Shown piece after piece: positions 1-5,649 of a stretch of DNA of 8,111 nucleotides. Numbering within the stretch: position 1 is the stretch's first letter; every line of letters starts with the position of its first letter. Origin of the DNA: Deltaproteobacteria bacterium (GTDB lineage: Bacteria; Myxococcota; XYA12-FULL-58-9; JAUUZB01). The stretch spans positions 1 through 8,111 of the forward strand of contig JAUUZB010000119.1 in the NCBI GenBank assembly GCA_030590185.1. Direction: 5' to 3'. A program made the translations under genes and the position numbers. Below the pieces are notes generated by a model. It did not search any database and was not told the origin of the DNA. It saw only the letters and a list, made by a program, of their open reading frames with translations.

Positions 1-607
1 AGCTGTCGTCGCACAGGTCGCCGGTCGCCGAACAGTCGATCCCCGCGGTCCACTCCAGGCAGCCGAGGGCCCCCGTCGAGCAGGTCTCGATCACGTCGGT
101 GTTGCACTGGCTGTCGCCGTCCGCTGGGCATTCGTCGAGGCAGGCGATGCAGGCGGCGGTGCCGCTGCTGTCGTCACAGATGTCGTCGGTCAGGGCGCAG
201 TCGGTGGTCTCGATCAAGTAGTTGCAGCCGTTGCCCTGCAGCTCGCAGGTCTCGATGATGTCGAAGTTGCAGCTGGTGGCGTCGACCGTGGCGCACTGGC
301 TGACGCAGGTGCCGGAGCAGACCACCGGCGAGGCGGTGGCGTCGCAGAACTCCGAGGCCACCGTGCAATCGAGGGTCAAAGCCCAGGCCAGGCAGCCGTC
401 CGCGCCCGCTCCGCAGGTCTCAATGACGTCACCGTTGCAGCGCTCGTCCCCGGTGGCTGGGCAGGTGTCGCTGCAGTCGGGCACGCACTCGGCGGTGCCG
501 CTGCTGTCGTCGCAAAGATAGCCGGTGGCGCTGCAGTCGGTGCCCGCCGCCCATTCCAGGCAGCCCGCGGTGCCGACCCCGCAGGTCTCGATGGTGTCGC
601 CGTTGCA
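1..607 (-). repeat. Four tandem ~168-base coding repeats (55-56-residue Cys-rich unit)
   Basis: Units begin at Cys140, Cys196, Cys252 and Cys307 of the lipoprotein, that is bases 607-440, 439-272, 271-107 and 106-1 (cut by the edge). Each opens with C-N-x-D-x-I-E-T-C. Units 1, 2 and 4 then have GCLxW, and unit 3 has GCNYL. Each continues with a D-C pair and, except in unit 2, with CDDSSGTA or its truncated start. Unit 2 has CDATASPVV at that position. The even spacing of IETC (residues 145, 201, 257, 312) shows serial duplication of one module with moderate divergence. Confidence 0.88.
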
Positions 608-1024
608 TTGGGTCTCAGCATCGGTACACGTTGCATCGTCGCAACAACCGCTGGTGTCGAAGGCGCAAGCGCTGGTGCAGGCCAGGGTGCCGGCGTCAAA
701 GCCCTCGCCGGCGCAGGTGCCGCCATCGAGCTCGGCGCCGTCGCAGGTCTCGCCGCTGTCTAGGGCGCCGTTGCCGCAATTATCGACACCGGTGCAGCCC
801 GTTTCGTCGAGGGTGCAGTCGTCGTTGCAAGCGAGGGTCCCGCCGTTGGCACAGGCTTCGTTGCCGAGATCGGTACCGTCACAGTTCTCGCCGGTCTCTA
901 GGATGTCGTTGCCGCAGACGGCGTCCGTCACCGGGGGGTCACTCTTGCAGGCGGTCGAAGAGACGACCAAGAGCCCCAGGGCACTGGCGAGGACGAGACG
1001 AAGCGCTAGTGAACGGTTTTTCAT
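1..1024 (-). CDS. Cysteine-rich repeat lipoprotein, 3' end cut by window edge
   Basis: Reading the minus strand from the ATG at 1024 gives 341 codons with no stop before the left edge, so the C-terminus is missing. The N-terminus is a lipoprotein signal: basic start (K2, R4, R9), hydrophobic stretch about 10-22, then S-T-A-C with Cys26 as the likely lipidated residue; Ser at -3 is a slightly atypical lipobox. Two modules follow, starting CGNDILETGENCDG (37) and CGNGALDSGETCDG (83); these match the Myxococcus cysteine-rich repeat (DUF4215-like, CGNGxxExGExCDDG). From residue 140 the chain changes to a different cysteine-rich unit of 55-56 residues, present four times. Such proteins are normally surface-exposed and disulphide-stabilised; what this one binds cannot be told. 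An AGGA lies six bases upstream of the start. No other minus-strand gene follows inside the window. The reading frame and lipoprotein call are firm; the role is unknown. Confidence 0.9.
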   Translation of the reverse strand, partial: MKNRSLALRLVLASALGLLVVSSTACKSDPPVTDAVCGNDILETGENCDGTDLGNEACANGGTLACNDDCTLDETGCTGVDNCGNGALDSGETCDGAELDGGTCAGEGFDAGTLACTSACAFDTSGCCDDATCTDAETQCNGDTIETCGVGTAGCLEWAAGTDCSATGYLCDDSSGTAECVPDCSDTCPATGDERCNGDVIETCGAGADGCLAWALTLDCTVASEFCDATASPVVCSGTCVSQCATVDATSCNFDIIETCELQGNGCNYLIETTDCALTDDICDDSSGTAACIACLDECPADGDSQCNTDVIETCSTGALGCLEWTAGIDCSATGDLCDDS

Positions 1025-1030
1025 CGCATT

Positions 1031-1034
1031 TCCT
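1031..1034 (-). promoter_or_regulatory. Ribosome binding site of the Cys-rich lipoprotein
   Basis: The minus strand reads AGGA here, followed by six bases and the ATG at 1024. It supports this ATG and fits the lipoprotein signal that follows it directly. Confidence 0.6.
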
Positions 1035-1098
1035 GTTTTTGAGGGGGGACCGGGGTGCCCATCGCAATGCCCCACGGGGTTGTCAAGGCGTTGGAGGG

Positions 1099-1267
1099 GC
1101 GGATTTGTTTGCGATGGGGGGTTCTTCCAGCGTCTTTTGCTAGGCCGCCGCGTCGCTTCGGGATGCTCGGCCCCGCGCCACTCCCGAGGAGCGGATTCGT
1201 TTCGCGTGTTGCTGCCGTTGCCGTGCTGAGGCCGAAAAAGAGAGGTTCTTCCGCCCGCTGTTGCTAG
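1099..1267. repeat. Imperfect direct repeats in the intergenic gap
   Basis: GCGGATTTGTTT at 1099-1110 recurs as GCGGATTCGTTT at 1191-1202 (11 of 12 bases). A 24-base stretch at 1120-1143 recurs at 1244-1267: both start GGTTCTTCC, both end TTGCTAG, and they agree at about 19 of 24 bases. The two pairs are in the same order but 92 and 124 bases apart, as if a segment of roughly 95 bases was duplicated and one copy then gained about 32 bases. Chance similarity is not excluded. Confidence 0.4.
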
Positions 1268-1375
1268 ATTGTGGGGCGAAGCCGCGCTCCTCCGGCGAGT
1301 CGCGGGGCCTGCGCTCCCTTCGCTCCGCTAGCTCGGCGCGTTAATGACTCGGTATTGGCGGCTCCGCAGGCGCCC

Positions 1376-1416
1376 AAAAGACAAACGAGCTATTCGGCCG
1401 AAAGACCTACGGGCTC
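1376..1416 (-). terminator. Weak candidate terminator after the LIC_10091-like gene
   Basis: Directly after the stop codon the minus strand has GAGC (1413-1416), an internal palindrome TTCGGCCGAA (1393-1402), GCTC (1387-1390) and then a T-rich run TTTGTCTTTT (1376-1385). The position and T-tract suit an intrinsic terminator, but the outer stem is only four base pairs and the palindrome is short. Confidence 0.3.
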
Positions 1417-2487
1417 TCAGCGCGCCGAGGCGTCCGCGAGCTCCGACTTCCCCTGTTCACGACCGCGCCTGAGCTTGCGCTTCTGCCGCCGGTGCTCGTC
1501 GAGCTGCCCCGGCAGGATGCGTACCTCGAAGAAACCAGCGGTGTCAGCGCGCTCGCCAGCCGGGAACAGGCTGCGCACCGACTCCATGGTCGGGTCGCGC
1601 AGCCAGGCGTGGAAGTTGCTGCCGGACTGGAAATAGTAACGGTAGTTGTGGTCCGCGGCGAACTCCTCGCCGACCCCATAGGCCCGCAGGACCACGGTGT
1701 CGTCATCGAGCGGCAAGCCGAGCATGTTGGCCCGGTAGTGACCTTGCCGCCACGCAAAGTACTGCTCGATGTTCGACAGGTAGAGGGTCGAGACCTCGAG
1801 GTCGAGCTTCCGCGCTAGGCCCGCCACGTCGGTGAGGGTGCGGCGGCCGGTGAAGTCGCCGCGGATGGCGAGCACCCGGCCCTCGGTCACCAGGCGCTTG
1901 ACCGTGTCGAATTGACCCTGGTCGTCGAGGTAGGTGCGCTGGCCCTGGGCCGTCATGCGCTCCAGGGTCTGTTTGAATCCCCAGCTCAGGTTGTCGCGAT
2001 ATTCGATGAACAGCTCGCGCATCGGTTTGGGCTCGGCGCGCTTTGGGAAGGCGTCGCGGAACCAGCGCAGGGTGCGAATTCGGTTCTCGTGGCGCCAGGC
2101 GGCGATGAATTCCTTGGGCGTGTTGGTGTTGCGCAGGACGACGTCGAACAGGCTGTGGATGTCGACGATCACCTGATCGAAGTCGACCACCACCATTGCC
2201 TCGGGCTCGACCCAGCCGGCGAGCACGTAGTTCTGGCCGGCGCCCACGCCGATGAGCATGCCGCCGCGGTTGGCGATGGCGTCATGGAAGAGGTCGTGGC
2301 GGCGCTCGTCGCTGTTGACGTAGTGCCGGCCGCGGGTGATTTCTTCGGGCGGGGGATCGGTGCGCACGGTCGTCTTGACCTCCGCAAAGGCCGCGCCCGG
2401 GTTCGGTGCGGTCGCGTTGCCGTTGGCGTCGGTGTTTGGGGTGCCGCCAGCGATCAGCAGGCCCAGGGCCGTGAGCTTCAGTAACAT
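1417..2487 (-). CDS. LIC_10091-like protein, possible methyltransferase fold
   Basis: The 356-residue protein resembles, from memory, the uncharacterised LIC_10091-like group of Leptospira and other bacteria. That group is thought to share the fold of S-adenosylmethionine-dependent methyltransferases. Visible landmarks are a glycine-rich GGMLIGVGAGQNY (75-87), VVVDFDQVIVDIH (99-111) where a cofactor-binding acidic strand end would fall, RGDFTG (209-214) and LYLSNIEQYF (235-244). Catalysis is not shown and no substrate can be named. The N-terminus (K4, then hydrophobic 5-15) may be a signal peptide, possibly cut near AFA at 33-35; there is no lipobox. The tail (332-346) is rich in Lys and Arg. 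I chose the ATG at 2487 because GAGGAG lies five bases upstream and the hydrophobic segment then begins the protein. An in-frame ATG at 2616, overlapping the preceding stop, would add 43 unremarkable residues. The gene follows the glycosyltransferase by 125 bases. Confidence 0.75.
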   Translation of the reverse strand: MLLKLTALGLLIAGGTPNTDANGNATAPNPGAAFAEVKTTVRTDPPPEEITRGRHYVNSDERRHDLFHDAIANRGGMLIGVGAGQNYVLAGWVEPEAMVVVDFDQVIVDIHSLFDVVLRNTNTPKEFIAAWRHENRIRTLRWFRDAFPKRAEPKPMRELFIEYRDNLSWGFKQTLERMTAQGQRTYLDDQGQFDTVKRLVTEGRVLAIRGDFTGRRTLTDVAGLARKLDLEVSTLYLSNIEQYFAWRQGHYRANMLGLPLDDDTVVLRAYGVGEEFAADHNYRYYFQSGSNFHAWLRDPTMESVRSLFPAGERADTAGFFEVRILPGQLDEHRRQKRKLRRGREQGKSELADASAR

Positions 2488-2492
2488 TAGAT

Positions 2493-2498
2493 CTCCTC
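2493..2498 (-). promoter_or_regulatory. Strong ribosome binding site deciding the 2487 start
   Basis: The minus strand reads GAGGAG five bases before the ATG at 2487. It is the best Shine-Dalgarno match I noticed in the window and decides against the longer frame beginning at 2616. Confidence 0.75.
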
Positions 2499-2585
2499 GC
2501 GCACGTTCCGCGTCTGGCAGCTCGAGTCGGTGCCGTTGGTTCGCGGAATCTAAGAGAAATTGAACCATGGGGCCGGAGGATCCCC

Positions 2586-2606
2586 AAAAAAGGCGCCGGC
2601 CGCGCG
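2586..2606 (-). terminator. Weak candidate terminator after the glycosyltransferase
   Basis: A few bases after the glycosyltransferase stop, the minus strand has a GC-only stretch able to form GCGC-GGCCG-GCGC, closely followed by six T (2586-2591). The stem is only about four base pairs, so termination may be partial. If real, it separates the glycosyltransferase from the next gene. Confidence 0.35.
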
Positions 2607-2612
2607 AGCGGT

Positions 2613-3857
2613 TCACACCGCGAGGGCTTCGATCAGATCACAGGCGTGTTGCACCGGGCTGCCGTTCTCCTCGGCGATTTTCTTACCGAGCGCCTCGGCC
2701 TTCTTCGCCATCGACCCGGAGTCGAGCAGGGCGCGCAGCTTGCGTGCTAAGGCGGGGCCAGTGAGCGCCTTGCTCATCAGGGAGTCCGCCACGCCGAGCT
2801 CCGCGAGCCGGCAGGCGTTGTCCGGCTGGTCAAACCCGAACGGGGTGACCAACTGCGGCCGACCCGCGGCGAGGGCGTGGGCTACGGTGCCGATGCCGCC
2901 GTGGTGGACGATCGCCGCCGCCCGCGGAAACAGCAACCCAAACGGCGCGTAGTCGCAGGCGTGAACCTCGGCGGGCAGCTCTAGCCCGAGCTCCTGGCCG
3001 CGGGTCACGAACACCGCCCGCTGCCCGAGCTCAGCGCAGGCCTCGGCCGCGACCCGGAAGAAGGCGTCACCATGTTGATACCCCGCCGGGCCAGGGGTCA
3101 TCACCACAGGCGGCGCACCGTCGGCGAGAAAGCGGCTCAGCTCGGCCTCGAGCTCGCCGCTCCCCTCCGGGGGCTCGACGAAGAAGCCGATGGTGTGGGC
3201 ATTGTCGGGTCGGTCGGGCGTGGCCGGGGCGAACCAGTCGGGGTACAGACAGAGGTTGACGTCGGCGTCGATGAAGAAGCCCATGAAGCGCTTGGGTCGG
3301 GGCGCCAGGTCCGCGTCCCGGCGCGCGGCGTTCAGGTCTTTGCCGAGGGGACGGAAGATCGTCTTGTCGAACAACCCCATCATCATCTTGCGCAGCCACA
3401 ACGGGCCGCCCATCTTCTTGCCGCTCGGCAACACCGGCGGATCGTGGGCGCCAAAAAAGACCGACGGCTGCCCCTGCATCCGCGCGCACGGCAGCCCGAG
3501 CTTCTCGGCCCCGAGCCGCGCCCCGACCGCGAAGGTCCCCACGACCACGACCGTGTTTGGTTTTGCCCGGCGCTCCACCACCTCGCGCTGGCGCAGGAGG
3601 TCGGGGCCAAAGGAGTAATCGTGCAGCAGCATCGGACCCCGGCGGGGATGCCACAGGTCGGGGTTGTCGAGGACCGCGGTGTATTCTTCCACGGTGCCGA
3701 GTGGCTCGAAGTCGAGCTCCGCCGCACGGGCCATGCCCTCGAAGCGCGGGTTCGCGGCGAGGAGGATGTCGTGGCCGCGGTCGCGCAGTGTCGCGCCGAT
3801 GGAGACCAGGGGCCGAACATCCCCTTGGGTGCCGAAGGGAAAGAGCAGAACCTGCAT
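2613..3857 (-). CDS. UGT-type glycosyltransferase (GT1 family, GT-B fold)
   Basis: The 414-residue protein has the length and layout of two-domain GT1 enzymes, which transfer a sugar from a nucleotide-sugar to a small hydrophobic or lipid acceptor in the cytoplasm. The N-terminal acceptor domain opens with FGTQGDVRPLV (8-18). Asp13 sits where antibiotic and sterol glycosyltransferases such as GtfB carry GSRGDVxP or GTRGDVxP and a catalytic Asp is proposed. The C-terminal donor domain has MTPG (253-256) and the family signature HHGGIGTVAHAL (318-329), continuing to TPFGFDQPDNA (338-348). His318, His319 and Asp343/Gln344 occupy the usual phosphate- and sugar-contact positions. No signal peptide or membrane segment is visible. 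It lies 87 bases downstream of the tandem repeat proteins on the same strand, so the acceptor may be an envelope lipid, but that is inference. The Shine-Dalgarno before 3857 is weak. Donor and acceptor cannot be read from sequence; a natural-product or sterol glycoside role is also possible. Confidence 0.92.
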   Translation of the reverse strand: MQVLLFPFGTQGDVRPLVSIGATLRDRGHDILLAANPRFEGMARAAELDFEPLGTVEEYTAVLDNPDLWHPRRGPMLLHDYSFGPDLLRQREVVERRAKPNTVVVVGTFAVGARLGAEKLGLPCARMQGQPSVFFGAHDPPVLPSGKKMGGPLWLRKMMMGLFDKTIFRPLGKDLNAARRDADLAPRPKRFMGFFIDADVNLCLYPDWFAPATPDRPDNAHTIGFFVEPPEGSGELEAELSRFLADGAPPVVMTPGPAGYQHGDAFFRVAAEACAELGQRAVFVTRGQELGLELPAEVHACDYAPFGLLFPRAAAIVHHGGIGTVAHALAAGRPQLVTPFGFDQPDNACRLAELGVADSLMSKALTGPALARKLRALLDSGSMAKKAEALGKKIAEENGSPVQHACDLIEALAV

Positions 3858-3944
3858 GCTCAGCTCATATCCGAGGCTCGGTTCCGGATCTATGACGCAT
3901 GGAGAGCCGCGCGCCGCACGGAGCGGGTGGGGCGTCGAGAGACC

Positions 3945-4826
3945 TCAGTTCACCTCGATGCCCAACGCATCCGCGTGGATCCTCAAGACGCCCAGCTTCA
4001 CCGGCACCTCGTGTTTCAGCACCACCTCGGAGTCGAAGGTGGCGTTGATGGTGGCGGGCAGCTCGCTGCTCATGTTCACGACCACCGGGATGGTGCCGGG
4101 CATGTTGACGTGCATGGTCTTCTTGATCGGCACCCAGATGGTTTGCTCGAGCGGCACGGTCACCTCGCCCCTGACCCGCACGGACTGCTTGAGCGGCAAA
4201 CTCAACTTCACCGGCAGGGTCATCTTGAGCGGGGCGCGGAACTTGTTGACCCGCACCTTTAGGAGATCCTTGATGCGTATCTTCTGTTTGATCGGCATCG
4301 TGGTCTTGATGGGGATGTTTGCCTTCACCGGAACAGGCACACCGAGGAGGGTGGTGACGGTGGTGTCGATGGGCACCACCAAATTGATTTCAATCTCGTC
4401 ATCGATTTGAATCGCCGTGTCGAGTGGCACCTCGAGCACTCCCAGATCGAGCTCCTTCTCGGTGAGGATCGCCTCGACGACCACATCCACCTCGATGTCG
4501 AGCACCTGATCGATCATGATGTCGGTGTCCAGCGGAACGGTGATGGTCGTCTTCAACGGTACCGCGAACATCTCGTCGAGGGGGATGTCGAGGCCCTCGC
4601 GCATTTGAACCTCCGCCGTTAGGCTCTCATCGACCGAAACGGTGACGGTCTCCTTGATGTTGGTCGCGAAGGGGATCCTGGCGTCGAGCAGGACCTTGAC
4701 GTCCTTCTCGAGATTCAGGGTGAGCGCAAAACGAGACAGGGGATCGACGATCGCGAAGATGACGATGGCGATGACCACCGCGATCACCGTCACCACGATG
4801 TGTTGCCTGTGCGTCATGGGGGTCAT
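3945..4826 (-). CDS. Membrane-anchored beta-repeat protein A (unrecognised family)
   Basis: I do not recognise this 293-residue protein. Residues 9-28 form one clear hydrophobic segment without a lipobox or obvious cleavage site, so it is probably a membrane anchor. The rest is dominated by alternating hydrophobic and polar residues, punctuated by short cores of I/V/L-P-I/V/L about 6-10 residues apart. Examples are IPLDE (81), VPLDT (97), VPLDT (133), VPIDT (151), IPIKT (171), MPIKQ (177), LPVKL (204), LPLKQ (210) and VPIKK (232). This predicts an almost wholly beta structure, such as a stack, tube or solenoid. There are no cysteines and no catalytic motif. The residue after the core is mostly Asp before about residue 160 and mostly Lys after it. 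The start overlaps the stop of the upstream gene as ATGA, with GGTGGA about six bases before it, implying coupled translation. It is a relative or partner of that neighbour; function is unknown. Confidence 0.85.
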   Translation of the reverse strand: MTPMTHRQHIVVTVIAVVIAIVIFAIVDPLSRFALTLNLEKDVKVLLDARIPFATNIKETVTVSVDESLTAEVQMREGLDIPLDEMFAVPLKTTITVPLDTDIMIDQVLDIEVDVVVEAILTEKELDLGVLEVPLDTAIQIDDEIEINLVVPIDTTVTTLLGVPVPVKANIPIKTTMPIKQKIRIKDLLKVRVNKFRAPLKMTLPVKLSLPLKQSVRVRGEVTVPLEQTIWVPIKKTMHVNMPGTIPVVVNMSSELPATINATFDSEVVLKHEVPVKLGVLRIHADALGIEVN

Positions 4827-5536
4827 TTTTTGTCCACCGAATCGAGTGAGTGTTTCAAGAGCTCCTCCGCGTGGCGGAAGTTGGCGAGCAACTCGATCTT
4901 GGTCTCCAACCGGCAGGCCAGCGGTAGCTCGACCGGCGGCAGGCTGACGATCGCTTCCTCTCGCAGGCAGATCGGGATCCCGTGGGCGTGGAGCTTGATG
5001 CTCGTTTTGAGCGGTAAGAGAAGATCAATCGGCACGCGGGCGTTGATCGGGATCTTGATCTTGCCGATCCCCAACACCGAGGTCTCGATGATGGTGTCCA
5101 ACGGGATCTCAGCCTTGATCGGGATCTCGGCCTCGATGGTGACCGTGTCGTCGATGTCGAGCTTGGCATCGAGCTCGATCGGGACGGTGAGTTTTTGATC
5201 GAAGGCCACGGGGATTCGGTCGTTGATGTCGACCTCGATCGGGATCGAGTGATCCAACATGCGCGACAGCATGTCGTTGAGCCGTGTCACCTCGAGGCGA
5301 TTCCCGTGCACCCGTGAATAGATCATTCCCAGGATGGCTGGCACGACCCAAGCGAGGGCGAGGATGCCCACCAACCACCACTTGAAGTTGAAGGTCTCGA
5401 CAAAACTGATGAGGCGATCGAAGTGCCCCTCGCCGATGATGATCGGAGAGGCGAACGCCAATACCAGGATGAGGATCGGTCCCACGGCCAGGTGGGTAAA
5501 AAACACGTAGCGGAGGAGCCGCCGCAGCCTTTGCAT
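4823..5536 (-). CDS. Membrane-anchored beta-repeat protein B (unrecognised family)
   Basis: With the ATG at 5536 the protein has 237 residues. It has a basic N-terminus (R3, R5, R6, R9), a hydrophobic segment at about 11-34, a second at about 53-73, then a beta-repeat region at about 98-206 and a charged C-terminus. The repeats use the same I/V/L-P-I/V/L cores as the next gene: IPIEV (98), IPVAF (108), VPIEL (118), IPIKA (138), IPLDT (144), IPINA (162), VPIDL (168), LPLKT (174) and IPICL (187). The spacing is 6 or 10 residues in most steps. I take the two proteins as tandem paralogues or partners, because they overlap by four bases and share repeat and architecture. A GTG at 5578 would add 14 residues, but its Shine-Dalgarno-like GAGGGG is only about two bases away and the extra residues look like leader sequence. 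The Shine-Dalgarno before 5536 is also weak, so the start is uncertain. Function is unknown. Confidence 0.8.
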   Translation of the reverse strand: MQRLRRLLRYVFFTHLAVGPILILVLAFASPIIIGEGHFDRLISFVETFNFKWWLVGILALAWVVPAILGMIYSRVHGNRLEVTRLNDMLSRMLDHSIPIEVDINDRIPVAFDQKLTVPIELDAKLDIDDTVTIEAEIPIKAEIPLDTIIETSVLGIGKIKIPINARVPIDLLLPLKTSIKLHAHGIPICLREEAIVSLPPVELPLACRLETKIELLANFRHAEELLKHSLDSVDKK

Positions 5537-5558
5537 GGTTGTCGCCCAACAGGGGCTG

Positions 5559-5576
5559 GCCGGGGCCCACCCCGGC
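5559..5576 (-). other. GC-rich hairpin just upstream of gene B
   Basis: GCCGGGG (5559-5565) pairs with CCCCGGC (5570-5576) across a four-base loop. It lies 23 bases before the ATG at 5536 and could shape the leader or its translation. It spans most of the region around the alternative GTG start at 5578. No T-run follows, so it is not a standard terminator. Confidence 0.35.
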
Positions 5577-5629
5577 ACAACCCCTCGCTAGTGCGCGGGG
5601 CTCGGACCGCCCAGGCACATTGTCACACG

Positions 5630-5642
5630 CTGGTCAGACCAG
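5630..5642. other. Perfect 13-base palindrome after the lipoprotein gene
   Basis: CTGGTC and GACCAG flank a single A. It lies seven bases beyond the lipoprotein stop and about 95 bases before gene B. It could be an operator half-site pair for gene B or a small 3' hairpin. There is no T-run and only one copy was noticed, so the role is open. Confidence 0.3.
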
Positions 5643-5649
5643 GGCAGCC

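Larger units (their letters stand above)
1025..1416. other. Gene-free gap with imperfect repeats
   Basis: No reading frame here looks like a protein; the open frames crossing it have low-complexity shadow composition. It separates the stop of the LIC_10091-like gene from the start of the Cys-rich lipoprotein gene, so it should hold the terminator of the first and the promoter of the second. I see no convincing -35/-10 pair. It contains two imperfect direct repeats and a GC-rich stretch about 1281-1345 with short inverted matches. One of these pairs GCCTGCG (near 1310) with CGCAGGC (near 1367). Confidence 0.6.

Noticed and set aside
1..607. CRISPR-like array, because of evenly spaced repeats
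   Set aside because: The period is about 168 bases, the repeats are diverged and stay in frame with conserved cysteines. This is a protein repeat.
376..726. Minus-strand Ala/Pro-rich frame of 116 codons
   Set aside because: It is in a different frame from the Cys-rich lipoprotein, whose regular repeats and lipobox show the real reading.
1281..1345. Possible tRNA or REP-type element in the GC-rich stretch
   Set aside because: I could not fold a cloverleaf, and only short inverted matches are present. Without a genome copy count it cannot be called a REP element.
1912..2484. Plus-strand open frame of 190 codons
   Set aside because: It lies antisense to the LIC_10091-like gene, which has a strong ribosome binding site and recognisable motifs. 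The frame is open because of high GC at third positions.
3072..4262. Plus-strand open frame of 396 codons
   Set aside because: It runs antisense through the glycosyltransferase, a gap and most of repeat protein A. Its product is His/Arg-rich low-complexity sequence without any family feature.
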